The position numbers and the translations under genes are program-made. The notes beneath the pieces were generated by a model. That model did no database searches. It saw only the letters and a list, made by a program, of their open reading frames with translations, and was not told the origin of the DNA. From UBA970 sp049419605 (GTDB lineage: Bacteria > Bacillota_I > Bacilli_A > RFN20 > CAG-826), in the NCBI GenBank assembly GCA_049419605.1, contig JBMSKF010000028.1:1-5036 (forward strand): a stretch of 5,036 bases of DNA. The letters are read 5' to 3'. Below, piece by piece: positions 1-5,036 of this stretch (its first letter is position 1; every line of letters begins with the position of its first letter).

Positions 1-371
1 TGGTGGAGATGCGGAGAGTCGAACTCCGGTCCAGAGAAGATCCCACATTAGCGTCTACAGCTTAGACGATATTGATTTAACCCCTAGCGTAGATATCGAC
101 AAACTAGCCAAAGGCGAGATTCATCATTTTTCGTCAACTACGTGAATCAGTGTAATTGCTTAGCTTCTTGGTATGACACTGGTCCGTTGCGTGAGAAGCG
201 AAACCAACGGTAGCGCGCAGTCCCGCGTATGCGGGTCACAGTATATCGGAGCTTAATAGTTAAGCTGCTGCGAATTGTAAACTGTTGCCAGTTACTATTT
301 TTTGGTGATAACGTCACCACTCGGCTGCATCCAATGCGCGATGACAACCCTGTCGAAACCATGACATCCCC
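1..371 (-). ncRNA. ssrA: Transfer-messenger RNA (tmRNA)
   Basis: Complete single-piece tmRNA that, with SmpB, rescues stalled ribosomes and adds a degradation tag. Read on the minus strand, it begins GGGGATGTCATGG followed by the hallmark TTTCGACAGG, and ends with the T-arm CGGAG-TTCGACT-CTCCG, then CATCTCC, discriminator A and an encoded CCA. The 5' GGGGATG pairs with 3' CATCTCC over 7 bp with one G-U, so both ends are fixed and the mature length is 371 nt. The tRNA-like domain encloses a tag reading frame and several pseudoknot-region hairpins: CCCGC/GCGGG (near 221-234), CCGTTG/CAACGG (near 183-211) and CGTCTA/TAGACG (52-68). The last contains the conserved GTAGACGCTAA stretch close to the 3' end. 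The gene is divergent from the membrane-protein gene on its right. Its terminator lies outside the window. Confidence 0.97.
260..289 (-). other. tmRNA tag-peptide reading frame
   Basis: The frame inside ssrA reads GGC AAC AGT TTA CAA TTC GCA GCA GCT TAA, encoding GNSLQFAAA. With the alanine carried by the tmRNA the tag would be AGNSLQFAAA. The resume codon was chosen because it follows AGTAACT, matching the Bacillus subtilis arrangement as I recall it (ATAACT then GGC, tag AGKTNSFNQNVALAA). The stop codon sits in a hairpin AGCTTAA-CTA-TTAAGCT, the usual tmRNA helix 5. The tag ends in AAA rather than the common LAA, but remains a small hydrophobic C-terminus of the kind read by ClpXP or FtsH. 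The tag end is certain from the stop codon. The resume position is inferred. Confidence 0.85.
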
Positions 372-377
372 AGGTTG

Positions 378-393
378 TTGCTCATAAGAGCAA
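378..393. repeat. Inverted repeat just upstream of ssrA
   Basis: TTGCTC-ATAA-GAGCAA is a perfect 6-bp inverted repeat with a 4-base centre. It begins seven bases upstream of the mature tmRNA 5' end and overlaps the best-placed candidate -10 box of ssrA. It could be a repressor site, a hairpin in the 5' leader of the tmRNA precursor near the RNase P cut, or chance. The sequence alone does not decide this. Confidence 0.4.
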
Positions 394-409
394 ATTAATC
401 TTAAGACAA
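381..409 (-). promoter_or_regulatory. Possible ssrA promoter
   Basis: On the minus strand TTGTCT (404-409) is followed by a 17-bp spacer and TATGAG (381-386), nine bases before the mature tmRNA 5' end. Both boxes are imperfect matches to sigma-A consensus. A competing pair, TTGCAT-17-TAAGAT, lies about 18 bp further upstream and would give a precursor that needs 5' processing. A promoter must lie in this spacer, but which pair is used is unsure. Confidence 0.35.
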
Positions 410-442
410 TATTTTCATGAATGCAATGATTCGAACTCTAAT

Positions 443-471
443 TGCTTAATGAATTGATTTACTTATATAAT
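443..471 (+). promoter_or_regulatory. Sigma-A-type promoter for the membrane-protein gene
   Basis: TTGCTT (443-448) and a perfect TATAAT (466-471) are separated by 17 bp. Transcription would start near 478, leaving a leader of roughly 13 nt that still contains the AGAGG ribosome binding site at 482-486. The -35 box is weak, but the -10 box and spacing are ideal. Confidence 0.6.
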
Positions 472-490
472 AAAAACGCACAGAGGTATT

Positions 491-1558
491 ATGAAAACAT
501 TAAAACTTATCTTCCAATCTATCTTTAGTAACGAACCTATCATGAAGGCTAGAAGCCAACCATGGTACGTTGCGATCATACTTTTTGTTATCTCAATTTT
601 ACTTGCAACTTATCCAACCTACACGCAAATCTTGAATCGAGAAGGGTCCACTTTTTTATCCGGTAACACTTTTTCAATTGAAAACGCCCTTGTCTCTTTC
701 ACAGAGGCTCTCGATGAAGAAGGCGTTGATTTGGTGGTAATTTCTGAAACCATCGATGGTGAAACCAAATATTACCTCGATAACCAAGGGGTTGCTTGGG
801 ATGACGCCTTTAGTCAAACACTTCCAAGCGAAGAAGCATATCCTTATTTTGATTACTCAGTCAACGGCACAAGCCGTTTAAGAGTTTTCTTCCAGGCAGA
901 TGATCAAAGTGACGAATCGGTTGGCGCTTTCGCCAATCGTTTACTTGCCTTACCAACTGGTGATGATCAAATTGGCAGTTTTATGTTATTAATGAAGGCT
1001 GCAGTTTATGTATATGTTTACAATCCCGCTGCTTTAGCGGAAGGTTCGGTTAATGGCGAAGGCTTTGCAACTGCATTTACTGGCACTTACGATGAAGTTC
1101 CTCTTGGAACCAATCTCGCAAACTTTACCCAAACCGACCAAGATGGTAATGTAATTGATCCAAGCGATGTCGGTGAATATGTAAACCTTGTGTTTGCGAA
1201 TTGGCTTAATTTCTTTGATCAAAGTTTTGCATATTCTAAATCCGTTTTATTATTAGCGCAAAGCGGACTAACGCTTGTTGTGAACGCGATTATGGCGTTG
1301 ATGATGTCGATCGTTATCTTCATTATGACCCGTGGAAAATTAAATCCAAATAATCACTTCAAGTTCGGTGAAACTATGAAAATGGGTGCGTGGTCACTTT
1401 TCTCACCAGCATTATTAACCATTGTTGCAGGTGCATTATTCCCAGAATTTGCAGGCACTGCATTTGTTCTATTTGTAGGATTAAGATTGATGTGGTTATC
1501 GTCTAAATATTTAAGACCCGTGGATGCAAACGTCGTACCTAATACTGCAAAAAAATAA
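491..1558 (+). CDS. Uncharacterised membrane protein with large ectodomain
   Basis: A 355-residue integral membrane protein of unknown function. A basic N-terminus is followed by a transmembrane helix at about 25-45, a roughly 200-residue acidic soluble region (46-247), and three C-terminal helices at about 251-279, 299-317 and 319-337. The basic loop after helix 2 (TRGKLNPNNHFKFGETMK) and the basic end put both termini in the cytoplasm and the large domain outside. There is no lipobox and no obvious catalytic motif. The layout of one N-terminal helix, an ectodomain and a C-terminal helix bundle resembles DUF1189-type proteins of Firmicutes, but that is only a topological resemblance. ATG at 491 is supported by AGAGG four bases upstream and by the promoter. 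Met18 (542) is the next in-frame start but lacks this support. The gene stands alone, divergent from ssrA and convergent with ugd. Confidence 0.85.
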   Translation: MKTLKLIFQSIFSNEPIMKARSQPWYVAIILFVISILLATYPTYTQILNREGSTFLSGNTFSIENALVSFTEALDEEGVDLVVISETIDGETKYYLDNQGVAWDDAFSQTLPSEEAYPYFDYSVNGTSRLRVFFQADDQSDESVGAFANRLLALPTGDDQIGSFMLLMKAAVYVYVYNPAALAEGSVNGEGFATAFTGTYDEVPLGTNLANFTQTDQDGNVIDPSDVGEYVNLVFANWLNFFDQSFAYSKSVLLLAQSGLTLVVNAIMALMMSIVIFIMTRGKLNPNNHFKFGETMKMGAWSLFSPALLTIVAGALFPEFAGTAFVLFVGLRLMWLSSKYLRPVDANVVPNTAKK

Positions 1559-1566
1559 ATTATTTT
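1552..1566. repeat. A/T palindrome spanning two convergent stop codons
   Basis: AAAATAA-A-TTATTTT is a perfect palindrome with 7-bp arms around one base. It contains the TAA stops of both convergent genes (1556-1558 plus, 1560-1562 minus). It lacks GC pairs, so it is not a convincing intrinsic terminator. The symmetry partly follows from two TAA codons facing each other within A/T-rich lysine codons. Confidence 0.4.
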
Positions 1567-2855
1567 ACGGATGGTCTGCCTACTGAATGGTACTCGACAC
1601 CCTTCATCTTTTTAGCATCATATAAGTTTCTTCCATCAAAGATAATGGGTGTTTTCATCAATCGGATAAAATCTTGAGTGGTTAATTGTTTTATTTCCTT
1701 TGCATCGTTCAAGATGATGGCAACATCAGCATCTTTCAAAGCATCTTCTATTTCAATTGCATACGCTAGGCAAGGTTTTTCCCCGCGTTGGTTAAAGAAT
1801 TCAAAGGTAGCTTTTTTATCGTATGCGAAGATAATTGCTTGTTGATCAGCTAGAGTATCGATAACTTTGAATGCTGGTGAATTTCGAACATCCGTTGTTG
1901 ATCCTTTATAACTTAAGCCAAGAACCGCAATTTTCTTTTGCTTAATTTGATGATTGAAGCGCGTCATTACACGGTTCATAAAGCGAATAATTTGCTCCTC
2001 ATTGATTTTCATTGTAGCGTCTAATAGATGACCTTTGATTTGGTGTTGATTCGCTAAGTGTTTAAGAGCTTTTAGGTCTTTTGGAAAACAACTACCTCCA
2101 AAACCAATTCCAGGTTGAATAAACTGGTTTCCAATTCGTGGATCATAACCCATGCCTTCAACAACTTCTTGAATATTTGCCCCAACGGATTCTGCAATTT
2201 GTGACATCTCATTCATGAAAGAAACTTTAGAGGCTAAAAAACTATTGGAAGCATATTTGATAAGTGCAGCAGTGTTTGGATCAGTGAACAAAAATGGCAC
2301 TTTCACAGGATAATGAAAGATGGATTTTATCTTTTTTTGCAGTTCTAATTCGGTTAAACCAACGACAACACGATTGGGTGAAAGGATGTTATTCAACGCC
2401 TTCCCCTGAGATAAAAATTCTGGCATCACTGCTAGAAATATGTCAGATCTCTTCTTTGATGTGATCAGGATTTTTAGTTTTTCATAAGTCCCTGGTGTGA
2501 CGGTAGATCGAACGATGACAAGGGTATTCTTTTTGGTATTTTCAATGACCTGTAGAAGTGTGTCTTCAATCGCAGATAAATCAATTTGGCCATTTTCACC
2601 CTCTGGCGTGGGCACCGCGATGAGCACAGCATCAGCATCACGAAGGGCATTGATCGCACTTTCAGAATAAGTGATGTTTTTGTGATTCTTTTTAAGTAAA
2701 TTAAATAACCCTGGTTCATTCAAATAATCAACATGGTTTTGAAGGTCATTAATTTTAGCAACATCCTTATCAAAACCAAAAAGTTGATGGAATTGAGATA
2801 AATAAGCTAAATTTGTTAACCCCACATACCCTAAACCCATAACTGTAATTTTCAT
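1560..2855 (-). CDS. ugd: UDP-glucose 6-dehydrogenase
   Basis: Cytoplasmic enzyme that oxidises UDP-glucose twice with NAD to give UDP-glucuronate for glycolipids or surface polysaccharide. At 431 residues it is of normal family length. The N-terminal Rossmann fold has GLGYVG at 7-12 and an NAD-ribose-binding Asp at 29. Other landmarks are VPTPEG (81-86), STVTPGT (117-123), PEFLSQG (145-151), Lys200 and Asn204 in KYASNS, and GFGGSCFPKD at 251-260 with the catalytic Cys256. The C-terminal UDP-binding domain has GLSYKGSTTDVRNSP at 313-327. GGSCFPKD favours UDP-glucose over UDP-ManNAc dehydrogenase, whose motif differs; GDP-mannose dehydrogenase is a less likely alternative. One oddity is that the usual PEFLxE motif ends in Gln150 instead of Glu. 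The gene lies 10 nt behind the ATP-grasp gene on the same strand, and an AAAGG ribosome binding site overlaps that gene's stop, indicating co-transcription and probable translational coupling. Confidence 0.93.
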   Translation of the reverse strand: MKITVMGLGYVGLTNLAYLSQFHQLFGFDKDVAKINDLQNHVDYLNEPGLFNLLKKNHKNITYSESAINALRDADAVLIAVPTPEGENGQIDLSAIEDTLLQVIENTKKNTLVIVRSTVTPGTYEKLKILITSKKRSDIFLAVMPEFLSQGKALNNILSPNRVVVGLTELELQKKIKSIFHYPVKVPFLFTDPNTAALIKYASNSFLASKVSFMNEMSQIAESVGANIQEVVEGMGYDPRIGNQFIQPGIGFGGSCFPKDLKALKHLANQHQIKGHLLDATMKINEEQIIRFMNRVMTRFNHQIKQKKIAVLGLSYKGSTTDVRNSPAFKVIDTLADQQAIIFAYDKKATFEFFNQRGEKPCLAYAIEIEDALKDADVAIILNDAKEIKQLTTQDFIRLMKTPIIFDGRNLYDAKKMKGVEYHSVGRPSVK

Positions 2856-2862
2856 ATTCTTA

Positions 2863-2867
2863 CCTTT
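2863..2867 (-). promoter_or_regulatory. Ribosome binding site of ugd overlapping upstream stop codon
   Basis: AAAGG on the minus strand lies 7 bases before the ugd ATG and shares bases with the TAA (2866-2868) of the upstream ATP-grasp gene. Ribosomes ending the first gene would be delivered directly to this site. It also fixes the ugd start. Confidence 0.7.
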
Positions 2868-3720
2868 ACTTTAGCTTCTTAGTTTTCCTAAATACAAATT
2901 GTGCCAAATAACCACTCAAAAAAACACCTGTTGCAAGTTGTAATTCTGCGATATTGGGATTTGTTTTTACGGAATAAACATAAGGGGATTTTTTGTTTAA
3001 ATAAAAAATGGAAATGAGGGCGAAAGAAACACCTGTTGCCTTAGCGGTTTTCATGGCAACTCGTTTGACCTCATCGGGAATCTCAGTTTTCTTTAAGTAG
3101 TCGATGCCGTTATTAGACACAACTTCCACACTGGCCATCACTCGATTGCCAATCACAGCCACTTTAAAAAGTTGGCGGTCTTGTGGCGGAAGGTAGGCTT
3201 GTACAATCAAGGGTTGCATGCCAATGGGTTCTAAAACTTTGACGAGTTCTTTTTCATCCCTTACAAAATATATTTTTTCTTGGAGTTGTGGATAACGATT
3301 TTTTACTAGAACTGGATAATGAATCTCTTTCATCATTTCTTTAACTTCTTGAATGGCTTGCATGATATTAACGTTAACTGCATAAGGTAAGGCGATGGTT
3401 GCAGGACTAGGTATCAATGCATTTCTTAAGGTAATGGAAAGCAAGGCCCTATCCATTGATAAATTAATTGCCGATCCATCGTTAAATACCTTCATTTGAT
3501 GATCGGTTTCTAGGAATTTGGCGATTTGAGGGTCGTTATCAAGCAAGAGCGCAAACTTAAAGAAACCCTTGTTTGTGGTTTCGATTAAGCGATTAAGATC
3601 CCGTGAGGGTACTGCGATAAGCTTAAGTTTAAATTTAGCAAACGCTTGAATGATTGAATCCAATTGCTTGGATGGTTCTGTTGGTCCTAAACCCTGACGG
3701 TATATCATGAGTCCGTTCAT
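2866..3720 (-). CDS. RimK-like ATP-grasp protein, catalytically degenerate
   Basis: A 284-residue protein with the layout of RimK-type carboxylate-amine ligases, which join amino acids to a carboxylate using ATP. Family features retained are KVFNDGSAINLSMDR (77-91, usual form FN-x-a-x-x-I-x-x-x-x-DK), IPSPAT (103-108), YPVLVK with the likely ATP Lys140, the hinge LIVQAYLP (171-178), LFKVAVIGNRV (184-194), and a C-terminal KTNPN (252-256). The parts needed for catalysis are changed. The glycine-rich loop after the lysine reads YPQLQEKIYFV instead of a GSxG type. The metal-binding Asp of the GVD motif is absent (SFALISIFY, 232-240), and the metal-binding Glu of ExN is Lys252. Family-typical Arg residues are also missing. 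The frame is intact, so this is not a decaying pseudogene. A binding or regulatory role linked to the co-transcribed ugd is possible but unproven. No clear ribosome binding site precedes Met1; Met5 is an alternative start. Confidence 0.8.
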   Translation of the reverse strand: MNGLMIYRQGLGPTEPSKQLDSIIQAFAKFKLKLIAVPSRDLNRLIETTNKGFFKFALLLDNDPQIAKFLETDHQMKVFNDGSAINLSMDRALLSITLRNALIPSPATIALPYAVNVNIMQAIQEVKEMMKEIHYPVLVKNRYPQLQEKIYFVRDEKELVKVLEPIGMQPLIVQAYLPPQDRQLFKVAVIGNRVMASVEVVSNNGIDYLKKTEIPDEVKRVAMKTAKATGVSFALISIFYLNKKSPYVYSVKTNPNIAELQLATGVFLSGYLAQFVFRKTKKLK

Positions 3721-3727
3721 AAAGAAT

Positions 3728-3733
3728 ATTTTA
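3728..3733 (-). promoter_or_regulatory. Possible -10 box of the ATP-grasp/ugd operon
   Basis: TAAAAT on the minus strand is followed by ATTCTTT and then ATG. Transcription starting seven bases downstream would begin at the start codon itself, giving a leaderless mRNA. This fits the absence of any Shine-Dalgarno sequence here. No good -35 box is found at 16-18 bp, so the assignment is tentative. Confidence 0.35.
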
Positions 3734-3751
3734 CACGAATTAAAAGGTCTT

Positions 3752-3780
3752 TTGACTATTACAACGGAATAACTTACTAT
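3752..3780 (+). promoter_or_regulatory. Sigma-A-type promoter of the HAD phosphatase gene
   Basis: TTGACT (3752-3757) and TACTAT (3775-3780) are separated by 17 bp. The predicted start near 3787 is only about five bases before the ATG at 3792, so the mRNA would be nearly leaderless. The weak GGTG at 3781-3784 would then lie outside the transcript. The -35 box sits within the upstream region of the divergent operon, so the two promoters could interfere with each other. Confidence 0.5.
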
Positions 3781-3791
3781 GGTGTTAATCT

Positions 3792-4592
3792 ATGAACAAA
3801 GCAAAAGACGCTGTCAAAATTGTTGTGACAGATATTGATGGGACGTTATTTTCCCATCAAACTAAAGTGATGCCAAAATCTGCAATCCAGGCAATTCATG
3901 CTTTACAAGCAAATGGAATTAAAGTGTTTTTAGCATCAAGTCGAAATCGTTATCTCATTAACAAATTAGGAATTCTTGACTCCATCAAACCGGATGGTTT
4001 GATTACCATGAACGGGGCTAACGCTATTATTGACGGAAGAATTATTCATCGATATCCCCTTCCCGAATCAGAAGTGGATGCTTTAATTAAGTTCTCTAAA
4101 CGTTTAAAGTTTGGACTTACGTTAGTGGAAGAAAATGGTGGACACATCAATTATGTGGATGAACGTGTCATTCAGGCGCATGAAAAATATGGCACTCGAT
4201 TTCCTCAACCACGAACCTTTCCTGACCATTATGATCGAAAGATTTATCAAGCAATAGCTTTTTGTGACGAGGTAGATGAAAGCTTATTCTTACCCCATTT
4301 AAAATTATGCAAGTCTGCACGTTGGGACACTTATGCTGTCGATATCATGCCTAAAGATTCAGATAAAGCGAAAGGGATTTTAGCAGTCTTAGAGCATTAT
4401 GGTTGGAAACCAGAAAACGTGATGGCCTTAGGCGATGCTCCTAATGATATGGAAATGCTCGAATTTGCCGGTATTTCTGTCGCCATGGGTAACGGAAAAG
4501 ATGAAGTAAAGAAAGTGGCTGACTTCGTGACAGGTACCGTGGATGAAGATGGTTGGGCCAAAGCGATGAAACACTTTGGTTTAATCGATTAA
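3792..4592 (+). CDS. Cof-type HAD-IIB family phosphatase
   Basis: A 266-residue soluble haloacid dehalogenase-superfamily hydrolase that removes phosphate from small metabolites through a phospho-aspartate intermediate. All four motifs are present: TDIDGT with nucleophile Asp14 and acid/base Asp16; motif II LASSR with Ser49; motif III Lys194 in DKAKG; and motif IV GDAPNDMEML (214-223) with Asp215 and Asp219. The large insert between about residues 83 and 190 is the type IIB cap that sets substrate choice. Length and order are typical of the Cof/YidA family, whose members act on sugar phosphates, flavin or pyridoxal phosphates, so the substrate cannot be named. ATG at 3792 lies just before the conserved domain and after the candidate promoter. 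The ribosome binding site is poor. The stop codon directly abuts the stop of the opposing rlmH. Confidence 0.93.
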   Translation: MNKAKDAVKIVVTDIDGTLFSHQTKVMPKSAIQAIHALQANGIKVFLASSRNRYLINKLGILDSIKPDGLITMNGANAIIDGRIIHRYPLPESEVDALIKFSKRLKFGLTLVEENGGHINYVDERVIQAHEKYGTRFPQPRTFPDHYDRKIYQAIAFCDEVDESLFLPHLKLCKSARWDTYAVDIMPKDSDKAKGILAVLEHYGWKPENVMALGDAPNDMEMLEFAGISVAMGNGKDEVKKVADFVTGTVDEDGWAKAMKHFGLID

Positions 4593-5036
4593 TTATTTAT
4601 GATAGGGATGACCTTTTAAAATGGTCATACTTCGATAAATTTGTTCTAAAAATATTAAGCGAAACAATTGGTGAGGAAATGTAAGTGGAGAAAAACTCCA
4701 CATTTCTTTTGCAAGATTTCGAATCGAATCATCAAGACCATTTGAACCACCAATAATGAAAACAATATGACTATTCTTTTGTTGTATGGAATCGATTTGT
4801 TTAGCAAGTTCTTGGCTTTTAAAGGTTTTACCTTGAATATCTAAGGCAATAACATAACTCTGTGAAGGAATCGCTTGTTTGATGAGCTTTGCATCCATTT
4901 CCAGTGCCTTTATTACACTATCGGAATGATCTTGTTTACTGATTGATTCAGGAATTTCGATTGTAGTTAATTGAACAAATCGTTCTAGACGCTTTTCAAA
5001 TTCTTGAATTCCCGCTTTAAGATAGGGTTCTTTGAT
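4593..5036 (-). CDS. rlmH: 23S rRNA pseudouridine-1915 N3-methyltransferase, N-terminus missing
   Basis: RlmH is a small SPOUT-class enzyme that uses S-adenosylmethionine to methylate pseudouridine 1915 in helix 69 of 23S rRNA in assembled ribosomes. The window holds the last 147 residues. The frame stays open to the right edge, so about a dozen N-terminal residues lie outside (family length is about 155-160). The visible start IKEPYLKAGIQEFEKRL matches the family's early KEKYLKxGIxEYxKRL region. Then come YVIALDIQGK (61-70 of the fragment), the SAM-binding FIIGGSNG (93-100), PLTFPHQLFR (117-126) and the C-terminal signature EQIYRSMTILKGHPYHK. The internal ATG at 4898 is not the true start, because conserved sequence continues upstream of it. 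The gene is convergent with the HAD phosphatase gene, with no base between the two stops. Confidence 0.95.
   Translation of the reverse strand: MKEPYLKAGIQEFEKRLERFVQLTTIEIPESISKQDHSDSVIKALEMDAKLIKQAIPSQSYVIALDIQGKTFKSQELAKQIDSIQQKNSHIVFIIGGSNGLDDSIRNLAKEMWSFSPLTFPHQLFRLIFLEQIYRSMTILKGHPYHK
4608..4628. repeat. Inverted repeat inside the 3' end of rlmH
   Basis: ATGACCTTTT and AAAA-T-GGTCAT form a near-perfect inverted repeat with one unpaired base, lying 16 bases past the HAD stop codon. It is inside rlmH codons (MTILKG). It could form a hairpin in the HAD transcript, but no T-run follows on either strand, so it is at best a weak bidirectional terminator. Confidence 0.3.

Noticed and set aside
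147..362. Open reading frame of 71 codons on the minus strand
   Set aside because: It lies entirely within ssrA; its sequence is the tmRNA body and its frame is not the tag frame.
425..440. GATTCGAAC resembling the T-loop of a minus-strand tRNA
   Set aside because: The flanking bases do not form a T-stem, and there is no acceptor, anticodon or D-arm around it.
1034..1222. 62-codon minus-strand open frame
   Set aside because: Antisense shadow inside the membrane-protein gene, with no ribosome binding site or recognisable motif.
2474..2719. 81-codon minus-strand open frame
   Set aside because: Out-of-frame shadow within ugd, whose own frame carries all conserved motifs.
4608..4628. Inverted repeat as a rho-independent terminator for the HAD gene
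   Set aside because: No T-run follows on either strand and the stem is within conserved rlmH codons; kept only as a weak repeat.
4896..4898. ATG as start of a 101-residue RlmH
   Set aside because: Conserved RlmH sequence continues in frame upstream to the window edge, so this is an internal methionine.

Overview
This window looks like chromosomal DNA from an AT-rich, low-GC Gram-positive bacterium (Firmicutes or an Acholeplasma/Izemoplasma-like mollicute; the exact lineage is inference). The tmRNA has a GGC resume codon as in Bacillus. All five protein genes, and the tmRNA tag, end in TAA. TGG is used for Trp with no in-frame TGA, so nothing points to the Mycoplasma code in which UGA is read as Trp.

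Layout: the complete tmRNA gene ssrA fills 1-371 on the minus strand, and its CCA end is exactly at base 1. A 119-nt divergent spacer (372-490) holds a good sigma-A-type promoter for a plus-strand gene encoding an uncharacterised membrane protein with a large ectodomain (491-1558). One base separates that gene's stop from the stop of a minus-strand two-gene operon. In that operon a RimK-like ATP-grasp protein (2866-3720) is upstream of a UDP-glucose 6-dehydrogenase (1560-2855). The spacer 3721-3791 divides this operon from a plus-strand Cof-type HAD phosphatase (3792-4592). The phosphatase abuts, stop to stop and without a gap, the minus-strand gene for the 23S rRNA methyltransferase RlmH, which runs off the right edge.

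The genes are a mix of housekeeping functions (trans-translation, ribosome modification) and a small sugar-nucleotide unit. UDP-glucose dehydrogenase makes UDP-glucuronate for surface glycans or glycolipids, although no glycosyltransferase is in view. No mobile element, CRISPR array or phage gene was seen.

The most unusual item is the ATP-grasp protein. It keeps the overall RimK-like layout and an intact frame, but it has lost the glycine-rich ATP loop and the metal-binding acidic residues. It appears to be a pseudoenzyme conserved next to an apparently functional sugar-nucleotide dehydrogenase. Smaller points are the tmRNA tag ending in Ala-Ala-Ala, a divergent promoter region that seems to give leaderless or nearly leaderless mRNAs, and a Glu-to-Gln change in the dehydrogenase active-site motif.
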